A stretch of DNA of 64,000 nt from Pseudomonadota bacterium (GTDB lineage Bacteria > Desulfobacterota > Desulfovibrionia > Desulfovibrionales > Desulfovibrionaceae). The stretch covers positions 13,358 to 77,357 of the forward strand of contig JAEXRD010000149.1 in the NCBI GenBank assembly GCA_023438245.1. The letters run 5' to 3'. A program made the translations under genes and the position numbers. Under the pieces are notes generated by a model. It did not search any database. It had not been told where the DNA came from and worked only from the letters and a program-made list of their open reading frames with translations. Positions 8,027 to 17,557 of the stretch are shown here, piece by piece. Numbering within the stretch: the stretch's first letter is position 1; the number at the start of each line of letters is the position of its first letter.

Positions 8027-9481
8027 TGGCAGCCGAACATCACGCCTGGGGACCGCCCGCGCTATCTGGCCCTGGCCGACGCCATCGAGGAGGGCGTGGC
8101 CGCCGGGCAGCTTGCGCCGGGCCAGCGCCTGCCCACCCACCGCGACCTGGCCGAGGCCCTGGGCGTCACCGTGGGCACCATCACGCGCGGCTATGCCGAG
8201 GCCGCCCGGCGCGGGCTGGTGCGCGGCGAGGTGGGGCGCGGCACCGTGGTCATGCGCGGGGGCGAGGCCCCCTGCCCGTGGTGGGGTGCCAGCCAGACCG
8301 GATCGGGCCAGGCCGGATCGGGCCAGGTGGGGGTGTCGGGGCATGCGCCAAAGGCCGCGCCCGGCGGCGCGCAGGTGGTGGACATGGGCCTGGTGACGGG
8401 CCTGACCGCCCACGACCCGGACCTGGGCGCGGCGCTGGCGTCCCTGGCGACCCGGCCCGACATCCAGCAGCTTCTGCGCTACCAGCCGTCCGGTGGGGTG
8501 GCGCGCCACCGCGAGGCCGGTGTGGGCTGGCTCTCGCGCCACGGCGTCAAGGCCGAGCCCGGGCAGGTGGTGGTGACCAGCGGCGGCCAGCACGCCCTGC
8601 TGGTGACGCTCTCGGCCCTGTTCCGTCCCGGGGACCGCGTGCTCTGCGCCGGACTGAACTATCCCGGCCTCATGAGCGTGGCCGCGCTTTTGGGCCTGCG
8701 CCTGGTGCCCGTGGACAGCGACGCGGAGGGGCTGCTGCCCGCCGCCATCGACGACGCCTGCCAGCGCGAGGACATCCGCGGCCTGTACCTCATGCCCGGC
8801 ATGCACAACCCCACCTGCGCGCGCATGGGGCCGGAGCGGCTGGCCCGCATGGCCGAGCTGGCGCGGCGGCACGATCTTTCCGTCATCGAGGACGGGGCCT
8901 ACGCCCTCACCGGTCCTGATGGCCCTGACAGGCCCTGCGCGCCGCTGGCCCCGCTCATCCCGGAGCGCTGCTTCTACGTGGCCAGCGTGTCCAAGATGCT
9001 CACCGAGGGCCTGCGCGTGGCCTATGTGGCCGCCCCGCCGGAATTCACGGAGCGCCTTTCGCTGGGCATCACCAGCACCACCTGGATGGCCTCGCCGCTG
9101 TGCGCGGAGCTGGCCGCCCTGTGGATCGGCGATGGCACGGCGGACGCCGTGCTGGCCAGAAAGCGCGGCGAGGCCCAGCGCCGGGTGCGGCTGGCTGCGC
9201 GGCTGCTGGACGGGTTCGGGCTGCGCACGCGGCCCATGGGCTATTTCGCCTGGCTGCCGCTGCCGGAGCCCTGGCGCGGCGAGGAGTTCGAGCGCGCCGC
9301 CCTGGAGCGGGGCGTGGCCGTGGTGGCGGGCGGGTCCTTCGCCGTGGGCCAGACGCCCGCGCCCATGGCCGTGCGGCTGTCGCTCTCGGCCCCGCGCACC
9401 GAGGCCGAGCTGGAGCGCGGGCTGGCCGTGCTGGCGGAACTGCTCAGGCAGCCGCCGCGCCAGGGCCGGGCCATTGTGTAG
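8018..9481 (+). CDS. MocR/GntR-family regulator with aminotransferase-like domain
   Basis: A 487-residue fusion of a GntR-type winged helix (residues ~10-80, with RLPTHRDLAEALGVTVG) to a fold-type I PLP-dependent aminotransferase domain (~120-480). The PLP lysine is probably K326 in SVSKMLTEGLR. MocR proteins use PLP or its amino-acid adducts as signal. The linker carries a short tandem repeat (GSGQAGSGQ). The protein begins MTIWQPN, which is the usual beginning of this subfamily, supporting the ATG at 8018 despite no room for a ribosome-binding site if transcription starts where predicted. Divergent from the LysE exporter, its likely target. Confidence 0.9.
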   Translation: MTIWQPNITPGDRPRYLALADAIEEGVAAGQLAPGQRLPTHRDLAEALGVTVGTITRGYAEAARRGLVRGEVGRGTVVMRGGEAPCPWWGASQTGSGQAGSGQVGVSGHAPKAAPGGAQVVDMGLVTGLTAHDPDLGAALASLATRPDIQQLLRYQPSGGVARHREAGVGWLSRHGVKAEPGQVVVTSGGQHALLVTLSALFRPGDRVLCAGLNYPGLMSVAALLGLRLVPVDSDAEGLLPAAIDDACQREDIRGLYLMPGMHNPTCARMGPERLARMAELARRHDLSVIEDGAYALTGPDGPDRPCAPLAPLIPERCFYVASVSKMLTEGLRVAYVAAPPEFTERLSLGITSTTWMASPLCAELAALWIGDGTADAVLARKRGEAQRRVRLAARLLDGFGLRTRPMGYFAWLPLPEPWRGEEFERAALERGVAVVAGGSFAVGQTPAPMAVRLSLSAPRTEAELERGLAVLAELLRQPPRQGRAIV

Positions 9482-9485
9482 ATTT

Positions 9486-10163
9486 CTAGGCCTGGGTTCT
9501 CGCCATGGCCAATTTGCTCGCCAATTTGACGGACGGCAGCAGGGCGAAGCGCGTGTCCGCGCAGCGCTCGGCCAGCAGCCCGGCCTCGTCCAGGCTGCGG
9601 ATGGGCCGGTAGGCGGGCAGGATGTTCAGCTTGCGCTCGAAGAACAGCAGGTAGGTCTCCAGCCGGGTGAAGAACTTGTCGCGGCCGCGGTCCACCTGGT
9701 CGAAGCTCTCGGGCATGTGGCCCTCGGTGTGGAAGCCGATGGCGTACACCCCGTGCTCGCCGGGGGCGGTGTCGGCGTCCGGCGTGGGGCCCACGCACAC
9801 GGCCTTCCAGCCCAGGTTGGCCAGCGCGCTGCCGATGGCGTGGCCGGGCAGGTCCGGGGCGGCGCTCGGCACCATGATGGCGCGCTCGTACTGGCGCACG
9901 AACAGCAGCCGGAAGGCGTTGCGCTGCTGCACCACCACGTTGCGGCCCATGGCGTTGGCGAGCTTGAATTTCCCCTGGCCCAGCACGCCGCGCGCCCAGT
10001 CCTTGTCCATGTCCGGCGGCAGGAACAGGAACACGTCGGCATCGGCGTCCTCCATGTTGCGCAGGGTGTCCTTCAGCATGGCCAGGGCCAGCGGGTCCGG
10101 GGTCTGGCCCTGCTCCAGCACGGGCAGGGGGCTGTTGGCGAAGACGATGACGGCGGATTTCAT
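9486..10163 (-). CDS. DUF2064/TIGR04282-like glycosyltransferase
   Basis: A 225-residue protein starting MKSAVIVFANSPLP at an ATG with GGAG 6 bases upstream. The frame continues further upstream, but without a start context. It follows the outline of the rSAM-associated transferase 1 family: an N-terminal VIVFA strand, LGQGKFKLANAM at the position of the usual QGxGDLGxRM, APDLPGHAIGSAL, and GVYAIGF near the usual GGYYLIGL. Several of the usual acidic metal-binding positions look altered, so catalytic activity is uncertain. Convergent with the MocR gene, ending five bases from its stop. Confidence 0.65.
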   Translation of the reverse strand: MKSAVIVFANSPLPVLEQGQTPDPLALAMLKDTLRNMEDADADVFLFLPPDMDKDWARGVLGQGKFKLANAMGRNVVVQQRNAFRLLFVRQYERAIMVPSAAPDLPGHAIGSALANLGWKAVCVGPTPDADTAPGEHGVYAIGFHTEGHMPESFDQVDRGRDKFFTRLETYLLFFERKLNILPAYRPIRSLDEAGLLAERCADTRFALLPSVKLASKLAMARTQA

Positions 10164-10378
10164 GGCGGCTCCGTGTTGCGCTCGGTGGTGGGCGGATGTC
10201 GGGGGCGGGGCGGAAATGGAATGCGTGTCGAGCCCCGCGCCAGGGGGCAAGCTAACCACCCGTGCGCCCGCTGGCAACCCTCGCGGGGAAATTTTCACGT
10301 CATGGCCGGGGCTTGACTCCCGCGCGGAACAGGCCCAGAAGCGTTGTGCGAACCCTTTAGCGAGCAAAGTGAGGCGAC

Positions 10379-10846
10379 ATGCGCAAGGATGTGACCGAGG
10401 ACCGCGCCGTGGTGGCGGAGATTCTGCAGAAGGCCGAGTACGTGACCCTGGCCCTTGTCGACGCGGACGGCCCCTACGGCGTGCCCGTGAGCCACGCCTA
10501 CGAGAACGGCGTGCTCTATTTCCACTCCTCCAAGGTGGGCCGCAAGGCCGATGCCGTGCGCCTGGCCGTGAACAGCGGCGGACGCGTGGCCTTCTCCGCG
10601 GCCATCGACCTGGAGCCCAAGACCGGCGACATGGCCTGCGACTGGGGCTGCAAGTTCCGCTGCGTGCTGGCCAGCGGCGCGCCGCGCTTCGTGGAGGGCG
10701 ACGCGGAGAAGATCGCGGCGCTGAACACCCTCATGCGCAAGTACGCCGGGCGCGACGACTTCCCCTACGACCCGTCCATCCTCTCGCGCACCGCCGTCAT
10801 CGCCGTGGACGTGGACCGCGCCACGGCCCGGCTCAAACTCACGTAA
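10379..10846 (+). CDS. Pyridoxamine 5'-phosphate oxidase-family flavoprotein
   Basis: A 155-residue split-barrel protein of the PPOX/NimA-like group. The order AEYVTLALVDADGPYGVPVS, then LYFHSSKVGRKADAVR, is typical of FMN-binding members of this family; the second segment contacts the FMN phosphate. Cys residues in MACDWGCKFRC are clustered around positions 84-91. The function is probably reduction or binding of a flavin/haem-type ligand; the substrate is unknown. The SGNH hydrolase gene follows after 13 bases and is probably in the same operon. Confidence 0.85.
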   Translation: MRKDVTEDRAVVAEILQKAEYVTLALVDADGPYGVPVSHAYENGVLYFHSSKVGRKADAVRLAVNSGGRVAFSAAIDLEPKTGDMACDWGCKFRCVLASGAPRFVEGDAEKIAALNTLMRKYAGRDDFPYDPSILSRTAVIAVDVDRATARLKLT

Positions 10847-10859
10847 CCGGAGGCGACCC

Positions 10860-11447
10860 ATGGTCATCTGCTTCCTCGGCGATTCCATCGTCCAGGGCAT
10901 CGGCGACGCGGAACTGCTGGGCTGGGCCGGTCGCCTGGCCCGGCGCAGCATCGCGGCGGACCCCGGGCGGGCCACGTCCTGCACCTACTGCAACCTGGGC
11001 CTGCGCGGCGACAGCTCCCTGCGCGTGGCCGTCCGCTGGAAGGACGAGGCCCTGCGCCGCCAGCGCCCCGGCGAGGAGATCGCCTTCGTGTTCAGCTTCG
11101 GCGCGGCGGACCGCAACCACAAGGTTGCCCGCAAGGAGGCCCTCGCCGCCAGCAAGGCCATGCTGAAGGAGGCCCAGGGCCTGGGCCGCACGCTGTTCAT
11201 CGCCCCGCCCCCGGCCGGCGACTCCGCCTGGGCAGAGCGCAACCGGGGCCTGGGGCAGAGCCTGCTGGAGGCCTGCGCCAAGCTCGGCGTGCCGGGCCTG
11301 GACCCCTTCCCGCTGCTCGCCGCCTCCGACGTCTACATGGCCTCGTTGGCGCGCGTGGACGGCATCCATCCGGATGCGGCGGGCTACGAGGTCTTTGCCG
11401 ACGTCGTGGGCTCGTGGGAGCCCATGCGCGAGCTGCTGGGCTTGTAG
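10860..11447 (+). CDS. SGNH/GDSL-family hydrolase
   Basis: A 195-residue esterase-like protein. Block I (FLGDSIVQG, Ser9 as nucleophile) and block V (DGIHPDAAGY, catalytic Asp and His) are both clear. No signal peptide is seen, so it is probably cytoplasmic. It lies 13 bases behind the flavoprotein gene. Substrate unknown. Confidence 0.87.
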   Translation: MVICFLGDSIVQGIGDAELLGWAGRLARRSIAADPGRATSCTYCNLGLRGDSSLRVAVRWKDEALRRQRPGEEIAFVFSFGAADRNHKVARKEALAASKAMLKEAQGLGRTLFIAPPPAGDSAWAERNRGLGQSLLEACAKLGVPGLDPFPLLAASDVYMASLARVDGIHPDAAGYEVFADVVGSWEPMRELLGL

Positions 11448-11564
11448 CGCCGGGCATGGTTGTGGAGCGCGGCCAAGTAGGGTAGAAGTCTGAACATTGG
11501 CCGGACTCCGCGCCGCGCCCCCTTGGGCCTGTGCCGTTTTCCGCCCCAACCTGGAGCCACCCGC

Positions 11565-13454
11565 ATGAGCCACGCCACCCAGCCGGTTTTCCTGGAGCCT
11601 TTCGACCTCTACCTGTTCGGCAAGGGCGAGCACTGGGACCTCTACCGCATCCTGGGCGCGCACCCGCACGAGCAGGAGGGCCAGAGCGGCTACCGCTTCG
11701 CCGTGTGGGCGCCCAACGCCCGCTCGGTCAAGCTCGTCGGCCCGTTCAACAACTGGTGGGGCAAGGAGCATCCGCTCTATCCCGTGGGCTCCTCGGGCAT
11801 CTGGGCCTGCTTCGTGCCCGGCCTGCCCCAGGGCGAGCTGTACAAGTTCGCAGTGAAGAACCGCCACGGCCACACCACCTTCAAGGCCGACCCCTTCGCC
11901 CTGTATTGCGAGATGCGCCCTGGCAACGCCGCCCGCACCTGGAGGCTGGACGGCTACCAGTGGGGCGACGGGGCCTGGCTGGCCGAGCGCGCCCGCCACG
12001 ATCCGCCGCTGGGCCGCCCGCAGTCGGTGTACGAGGTGCACGCCGGGTCCTGGCGGCTGCGCGAGGGCCGCTGGCTGACCTACCGCGACATGGCCCACGA
12101 GCTGGTGGACTACGTGAAGGAGCTGGGCTTCACGCACATCGAGTTCATGCCGCTTGCCGAGCACCCGCTGGACGAGAGCTGGGGCTACCAGACCAGCCAC
12201 TATTTCGCGCCCACCTCACGCTTCGGCGAGCCGGACGACCTGCGCTACCTCATCGACCGCTGCCACCAGCAGGGCATCGGCGTCATCCTGGACTGGGTGC
12301 CCGGCCATTTCCCCAAGGACGACTGGAGCCTGGGGCGCTTCGACGGCACGGCCCTGTACGAGCACGAGGACCCGCGCAAGGGCGAGCACCCGGACTGGGG
12401 CACCTACATCTTCAACTACGGCCGCCACGAGGTGAAGAACTTCCTGCTGGCCAACGCCCTGTACTGGTTCAAGGAATTCCACATCGACGGCATCCGCATC
12501 GACGCCGTGGCCTCCATGCTCTACCTGGACTACAGCCGCCAGGAGGGCCAGTGGATTCCCAACGAGTACGGCGGGCGCGAAAATTTAGACGCCATCGAGC
12601 TTCTCAAGGCGCTGAACACCGTGGTGCACGCCCAGTTCCCCGGCGCGACGATGATCGCCGAGGAGAGCACCGCCTGGCCCGGCGTGTCGCGCCCCATCTA
12701 CACCGGCGGGCTGGGCTTCACCTTCAAGTGGAACATGGGCTGGATGAACGACACCCTGGCCTATTTCCAGCGCGACCCGGTGCACCGGGCCTACCACCAC
12801 AACAGCCTCACCTTCAGCATGCTCTATGCCTTCAGCGAGAACTTCGTGCTGCCGCTGTCCCACGACGAAGTGGTGCACGGCAAGGGCGCGCTGGCCTCCA
12901 AGATGCCCGGCGACCAGTGGCAGCAGCTGGCCAACCTGCGCCTGCTGTTCTGCTACCAGTGGGCGCACCCGGGCAAGAAGCTCTTGTTCATGGGCGGGGA
13001 GTTCGCCCAGTGGAACGAGTGGAACTGCAAGGGCGAGCTGGACTGGCTGCTGCACTGCTTCCCCAGCCACACCGGCGTTGCGCACCTGCTGGGCGATTTG
13101 AACCGCATTCTGCGCGACTACCCGGCCATGCACGAGGCCGACAACAGCTGGAAGGGCTTCCAGTGGATGGATTGCAACGACTGGAGCAATTCCGTGCTGA
13201 GCTTCGCGCGCAAGGCTCCGGGGCATCCCGATATCCTCTGGGTGTTCAACTTCACGCCCGTGGTGCGCATGGGCTACGGGGTGCGCTGCCCCGGCCCGGG
13301 CCGCTGGCGCGAGATTCTGAACTCCGACGCCGAGGCCTACGGCGGCAGCAACGCGGGCAACGCCGGGCTGGTGGAGAGCTGGGAGCACTGCGGCAACCAC
13401 TTCCTGAACCTGACGCTGCCCCCGCTGGGCGCGCTGGCGTTCATTCGAGAGTAG
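11565..13454 (+). CDS. glgB: 1,4-alpha-glucan branching enzyme
   Basis: A 629-residue GH13 enzyme that forms the alpha-1,6 branches of glycogen. The N-terminal CBM48 domain is at ~20-120, the catalytic barrel at ~135-510, and the C-terminal beta domain after that. Family motifs are present: [15 protein letters not shown] (nucleophile Asp), AEEST (acid/base Glu) and [13 protein letters not shown]. The ATG at 11565 follows GGAG; an in-frame upstream start at 11523 would add an unrelated leader. No other glycogen gene is in the window; it is followed eight bases later by pdxA. Confidence 0.95.
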   Translation: MSHATQPVFLEPFDLYLFGKGEHWDLYRILGAHPHEQEGQSGYRFAVWAPNARSVKLVGPFNNWWGKEHPLYPVGSSGIWACFVPGLPQGELYKFAVKNRHGHTTFKADPFALYCEMRPGNAARTWRLDGYQWGDGAWLAERARHDPPLGRPQSVYEVHAGSWRLREGRWLTYRDMAHELVDYVKELGFTHIEFMPLAEHPLDESWGYQTSHYFAPTSRFGEPDDLRYLIDRCHQQGIGVILDWVPGHFPKDDWSLGRFDGTALYEHEDPRKGEHPDWGTYIFNYGRHEVKNFLLANALYWFKEFHIDGIRIDAVASMLYLDYSRQEGQWIPNEYGGRENLDAIELLKALNTVVHAQFPGATMIAEESTAWPGVSRPIYTGGLGFTFKWNMGWMNDTLAYFQRDPVHRAYHHNSLTFSMLYAFSENFVLPLSHDEVVHGKGALASKMPGDQWQQLANLRLLFCYQWAHPGKKLLFMGGEFAQWNEWNCKGELDWLLHCFPSHTGVAHLLGDLNRILRDYPAMHEADNSWKGFQWMDCNDWSNSVLSFARKAPGHPDILWVFNFTPVVRMGYGVRCPGPGRWREILNSDAEAYGGSNAGNAGLVESWEHCGNHFLNLTLPPLGALAFIRE

Positions 13455-13461
13455 GCGGCCC

Positions 13462-14481
13462 ATGAGAACGCTGGCCATCACCCTGGGCGACCCCTGCGGG
13501 CTGGGCCCGGAGCTGGTCGTCCGCACCCTGCGCGACGAGGAAACCTCCATTGGCACTGGGGACCGGCTGCTGCTCCTCGGGCCGGAGGCCGCGCTCACAC
13601 GAGAACTGCACGGGGACGCGCCGTTCTGGACGCGCCTGGATGCGCCGGAGCAGATCGCCGAGCACGGGCCGGGAATCTACCTGTTCGAGCCTGACGGCTT
13701 GGCCGGGCTGGAGCTGCCGCCGGGCGTGGCCTGCCCCGCTGGCGGGCTGGCGGCGGGCAGGAGCCTGGAACTGGCCGTGGAGCTGGCCAGGCGCGGCGTT
13801 GTTGCCGGGCTGGTCACCTGCCCGCTGAACAAGGCCATGCTGCAGGCCGCGGGGTTCGACTTCCCCGGCCACACGGAGTTTTTGGCCGAGGGCTTCGGCC
13901 TGGGGCGCGGCGACGTGACCATGCACCTGTGCGGCCCCATGCCCAAGTACGAGGACGAGATGGTGCTGCGCGTCAGCCTCGTCACCACGCACCCGCCGCT
14001 CTCGGAAGTGCCCCGGCTCGTGACCCGCGAAGCGGTGCTGCGGGCCATCCGCCACACCTCGGCGTTCGTGGAGCGGCTGGGCCTTGTGGGCCAGCAGGGC
14101 GGGGCCATCGGCGTGTGCGGGCTCAATCCCCACGCCGGGGAGAGCGGGCGCATCGGCTGCGAGGAGGGCGACGTGGTCTGCCCGGCTGTGGAGCAGGCGC
14201 GGGCCGAGGGCCTCGCCGTGGCCGGGCCCATTCCGGCGGACACGCTGTTCCACTTCGCGGCGCGCGGCGGCTACCCTGCCGTGGTGGCCATGTACCACGA
14301 CCAGGGGCTTGGCCCGCTCAAGCTCTTGCACTTCGGCGAGGCGGTGAACATCACCCTCGGCCTGCCCATCGTGCGCACCAGCCCGGACCACGGTACGGGC
14401 TACGACCTGGTGGGCACGGGCAAGGCGAGGCTGACGAGTTTCGTCGCGGCGCTGGACATGGCGCGGCGGCTGGTGGGCTGA
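13462..14481 (+). CDS. pdxA: 4-hydroxythreonine-4-phosphate dehydrogenase
   Basis: A 339-residue enzyme of the DXP-dependent pyridoxal phosphate pathway, oxidising 4-phosphohydroxy-L-threonine with NAD(P). It starts ITLGDPCGLGPELVV as in the family. Metal-binding His positions are in FPGHTEFLAE, and the C-terminal signatures YHDQGLGPLK and RTSPDHGTGYD are intact. It follows glgB closely, which looks like chance operon sharing rather than a pathway link. Confidence 0.95.
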   Translation: MRTLAITLGDPCGLGPELVVRTLRDEETSIGTGDRLLLLGPEAALTRELHGDAPFWTRLDAPEQIAEHGPGIYLFEPDGLAGLELPPGVACPAGGLAAGRSLELAVELARRGVVAGLVTCPLNKAMLQAAGFDFPGHTEFLAEGFGLGRGDVTMHLCGPMPKYEDEMVLRVSLVTTHPPLSEVPRLVTREAVLRAIRHTSAFVERLGLVGQQGGAIGVCGLNPHAGESGRIGCEEGDVVCPAVEQARAEGLAVAGPIPADTLFHFAARGGYPAVVAMYHDQGLGPLKLLHFGEAVNITLGLPIVRTSPDHGTGYDLVGTGKARLTSFVAALDMARRLVG

Positions 14482-14516
14482 TCCCTGGTGTGAATTTTCT
14501 GGCGCGGGAGGGAACG

Positions 14517-14810
14517 ATGCCGCGTTGCGCCCTGGTTCTTCTGTTGATCCTGCTGGCCGTGCTGCTCGCCGCCAGCCCCGCCGCTCTGGCCGAGGGCGTG
14601 CTGCGCCAGCGCCCCATGCTGCCCGACGGCTCCATTCCGCTCCACGTTCCCCAGCACCCCTGCACCCCCGGCCAGAACGCCACGGACCCGGACTGCCGCG
14701 AGTCTCGCCGCCTGGACTGCCTGGGCTCGTGCCGGCACGACTTCAGCTACAACGGCGACATGATGTATCTGCGTTGGTGCGAGCGGGGGTGTGAGCAAGG
14801 GGAGAAGTAG
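14517..14810 (+). CDS. Small secreted Cys-rich protein with twin CX3C motif
   Basis: A 97-residue protein with a good ribosome-binding site (GGGAGGGA) and a signal peptide (residues 1-25, cut after ALA). The mature ~72 residues hold six Cys: 49, 60, 68, 72, 88 and 92. The last four form CLGSC and CERGC, i.e. a CX3C pair separated by 15 residues. Such a pattern fits a helical hairpin closed by two disulphides in the periplasm. I do not recognise a bacterial family for it. It follows pdxA by 35 bases. Confidence 0.75.
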   Translation: MPRCALVLLLILLAVLLAASPAALAEGVLRQRPMLPDGSIPLHVPQHPCTPGQNATDPDCRESRRLDCLGSCRHDFSYNGDMMYLRWCERGCEQGEK

Positions 14811-14910
14811 GGGGAATGATAAGACGGCGTGGGATGTGTGAGAAGCGCTGGTAGAGTGGATTTGTTAGTGTTGAAAGGCGGTTTTTTCGGTGGTTGCCGT
14901 GCGATTGTAT

Positions 14911-15741
14911 TTAAATTTCTTTGAAATCGATTCTGTATAATTCTTCATTGAGAGTTGCCTGTAGAATGGATATGTGTTTGAATTTTACATCAGTTTTGAG
15001 TATGTTTAGGAGTTCTGCTCTTTTGACTTCATTCATTCTGCATCCAATTATCACTGTATTGATTGCTTGTTTTGGAAATTTGAATAAATGAATCGACCTT
15101 TCGCCTAACCGTTGTATGGTATGTGCAGATCTCAGTGGCATAAGCATGCGCCACTCATGTTCATATTCCCAGTCTCTTCCTTTTGTTAAGAATATTTCCA
15201 AGTCTGTTATCTCGTCAAGTGATAGCCGTGGACGAGTTTCGCAGTATTTAACTTGCACGGGGCGTCCAGTTCCGTCAGATGCTGGTCGTTGAGTGAAAAA
15301 ACGTGATGTTGAATTAAATCCAATTACAAAACCTTGGTGAGATTCAGCATAATGCGCCCACATTAGCAGGCTGTCACGTATACTTGATAAGCAAAGTATT
15401 CCATATGTTGTTGTAAGCTCTTTGTATATTACATCGCGCGCTTCTGGTAGCTTTGCTTTTGCATAATGTGGCAGATGGTCGACCATCTTTTTGTGGTGAA
15501 AGATTGCATTCGCTACATACCCAGCAATGTCAGTGCCGTGAAACGTTGGTGCATAATTGTCGGCGACAAGTGTTGGAAAAATTTCGTGCATGCCCTGAAG
15601 TAGACGTTCATTATCTCCAAGTGAGTGGATATGTGGTCTTAACTCAAAGGGATCGTTAAGGTCAGCTGGTGCAGTAAAACGAATTTCTGACTTCGCAAGA
15701 ACGTCAAGCCGGTTTGAGCTTAGGTATTTGTATAAGATCAT
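14911..15741 (-). CDS. DUF2971-family protein, AT-rich, probably acquired
   Basis: A 276-residue protein. It begins MILYKYLSSNRLD and has the family landmarks LNDPFE (residues ~28-33), YGILCLS, LLMWAHYAESHQGFVIGF, and a WEYEHEWRML segment near residue 195. The biochemical role of the family is not known to me; members are often seen near phage or defence genes. Its base composition is far lower in G+C than the flanking genes, with codon use to match, so it was probably acquired horizontally. It sits 35 bases downstream of rfbA on the same strand. No clear ribosome-binding site was seen before the ATG at 15741. Confidence 0.8.
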   Translation of the reverse strand: MILYKYLSSNRLDVLAKSEIRFTAPADLNDPFELRPHIHSLGDNERLLQGMHEIFPTLVADNYAPTFHGTDIAGYVANAIFHHKKMVDHLPHYAKAKLPEARDVIYKELTTTYGILCLSSIRDSLLMWAHYAESHQGFVIGFNSTSRFFTQRPASDGTGRPVQVKYCETRPRLSLDEITDLEIFLTKGRDWEYEHEWRMLMPLRSAHTIQRLGERSIHLFKFPKQAINTVIIGCRMNEVKRAELLNILKTDVKFKHISILQATLNEELYRIDFKEI

Positions 15742-15776
15742 GATTTTTGATTTGGTTGGAGCTAATACTGAATTCC

Positions 15777-16643
15777 CTACCCCCTCAGCACTTCCATCAA
15801 ATACTGCCCATAGTCGTTCTTCAACAATCCCGCCGCCAGCTTCTCCAGCTGCGCCGCGTCGATGTAGCCCATGCGGTAGGCGATCTCCTCCACGCAGGCG
15901 ATGCGCAGGCTCTGGTTCTCCTGCACCATGCGCACAAAGTTGGCCGCGCGCAGCAGCGACTCGTGCGTGCCCATGTCCAGCCAGGCCCAGCCGCGCCCGC
16001 AGACTTCCACGTTGAGGTCGCCCCGGTGCAGGTACACGTTGTTCACGTCCGTGATCTCCAGCTCCCCGCGCGGCGAGGGCTTGAGGGCACGCGCGATGTC
16101 CACCACGTCGTTGTCGTAGAAGTACAGGCCGGTGACGGCGTAGCGCGACTTGGGCTCTTTGGGCTTTTCCTCGATGGAGAGCGCCCGGAAGTTGTGGTCG
16201 AACTCCACCACGCCGAAGCGCTCCGGGTCGCGCACGGGGTAGGCGAACACCGTGCCGCCCTTCTTGAGCGCGGCCGCGCGCTGCAGCGATGCGGTCAGCC
16301 CCTGGGCGAAGAAGATGTTGTCGCCCAGCACGAGGGAGACGGGGTCGTTGCCGATGAAGTCCGCGCCCAGGATGAAGGCCTGGGCCAGGCCGTCGGGGCT
16401 GGGCTGCTCCACGTAGCTGAAGTTGAGCCCCAGGTCCGAGCCGTCGCCCAGCATCTCGGCGAAGCGCGGCAGGTCCGTGGGCGTGGAAATGACAAGGATA
16501 TCGCGGATTCCCGCCAGCATCAGCGTGGAGAGCGGGTAGTAGATCATGGGCTTGTCGTACACCGGCAAGAGCTGCTTGCTGATGACGCGGGTGAGCGGGT
16601 GCAGCCGGGTGCCGGAGCCGCCTGCCAGGATGATGCCCTTCAT
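15777..16643 (-). CDS. rfbA: Glucose-1-phosphate thymidylyltransferase
   Basis: A 288-residue nucleotidyltransferase that makes dTDP-glucose from dTTP and glucose-1-phosphate, the first step of dTDP-rhamnose synthesis. The N-terminal [11 protein letters not shown] loop, the [10 protein letters not shown] segment, LVLGDNIFF and the EEKPKEPKS motif are all present. Length is standard for the short RmlA class. No rfbBCD genes are in the window, so the rest of the pathway must lie elsewhere. Confidence 0.95.
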   Translation of the reverse strand: MKGIILAGGSGTRLHPLTRVISKQLLPVYDKPMIYYPLSTLMLAGIRDILVISTPTDLPRFAEMLGDGSDLGLNFSYVEQPSPDGLAQAFILGADFIGNDPVSLVLGDNIFFAQGLTASLQRAAALKKGGTVFAYPVRDPERFGVVEFDHNFRALSIEEKPKEPKSRYAVTGLYFYDNDVVDIARALKPSPRGELEITDVNNVYLHRGDLNVEVCGRGWAWLDMGTHESLLRAANFVRMVQENQSLRIACVEEIAYRMGYIDAAQLEKLAAGLLKNDYGQYLMEVLRG

Positions 16644-16804
16644 GTTCTCTCCGAAGCTGTTTGAAATGGTGCTGGCGGTTTACAGAACCGCCGGGGCTTG
16701 GTACCAATCAGCCGCCCGGATACTATGATTCCGCGGGCATTGGCAACCGCCACGGCCCGCGCCTCCCCCCACGTTTTCCCGAAAGGGCCGGGCAAGGAGC
16801 GACC

Positions 16805-17545
16805 ATGTTCTTCCAGGCGGGGCCCCCGCTTCTGCTCATCTTCCTCGCGGTGGCCGTGTTCTTCGGCCTGTTCGTGCTGCTGCCCGTCAGCCTGGTGGCC
16901 ACGGCCTTCGGCAAGCTGGGCCTCACCGGCGTGCAGGGCTTCATCGTGTTCGCGGCCACGCTCATGGGCAGCTCGGTGAACCTGCCGCTGCACCGGGGCA
17001 CCCGGCTTGTGCGCGGAGACGCCGCCCCGGCCAGCCGCATCTTCCGCTTTTCCGGCAACCTGGGGCGCATCCGCTTCGGCCACAGTGCCGAGGACTCGCT
17101 GCTGCTCTCCGAGCAGATCATCGCCGTGAACGTGGGCGGCTGCATCGTGCCCTGCCTGCTCTCGGCCTGGTTCCTGTGGCAGATGCACCTCTCCGGCCAG
17201 CTGGGCGGCTGGCTGGCGCTTTCCGTGGTCATCTCCTCGCTGGCCTGCTACCTGCTGGCCAAGCCCATGCCCGGCATCGGCATCGGCGTGCCGGTGCTGC
17301 TGCCCCCGGCGGTGGCGGCGCTCACGGCCATCCTGCTGGCCCCGGAGTTTCCCGGCCAGGACACCGTGGCCCCGCGCGCGGCCTACATGGCGGGCACGCT
17401 GGGCACGCTCATCGGCGCGGACCTGCTGCACCTGGCCAACCGGCGCACCTGGGCCATGCTCGACGCGCCGGTGCTGTCCATCGGCGGGGCGGGCACCTTC
17501 GACGGCATCTTCCTGGCCGGCATCATCGCCGTACTGCTGGCGTAA
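16805..17545 (+). CDS. DUF1614-family membrane protein
   Basis: A 246-residue protein with an N-terminal membrane helix (about 5-30) and several later ones, ending in GGAGTFDGIFLAGIIAVLL, typical of DUF1614 proteins. The function of the family is not known. Seven bases separate the ATG from AAGGAGCG. The MogA-like gene follows after 12 bases. Confidence 0.8.
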   Translation: MFFQAGPPLLLIFLAVAVFFGLFVLLPVSLVATAFGKLGLTGVQGFIVFAATLMGSSVNLPLHRGTRLVRGDAAPASRIFRFSGNLGRIRFGHSAEDSLLLSEQIIAVNVGGCIVPCLLSAWFLWQMHLSGQLGGWLALSVVISSLACYLLAKPMPGIGIGVPVLLPPAVAALTAILLAPEFPGQDTVAPRAAYMAGTLGTLIGADLLHLANRRTWAMLDAPVLSIGGAGTFDGIFLAGIIAVLLA

Positions 17546-17557
17546 AAGGAGCAAAAC

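Noticed and set aside
8296..8330. Tandem 15-base repeat in the MocR-type gene
   Set aside because: It encodes a short GSGQ linker between the DNA-binding and aminotransferase domains; ordinary slippage repeat.
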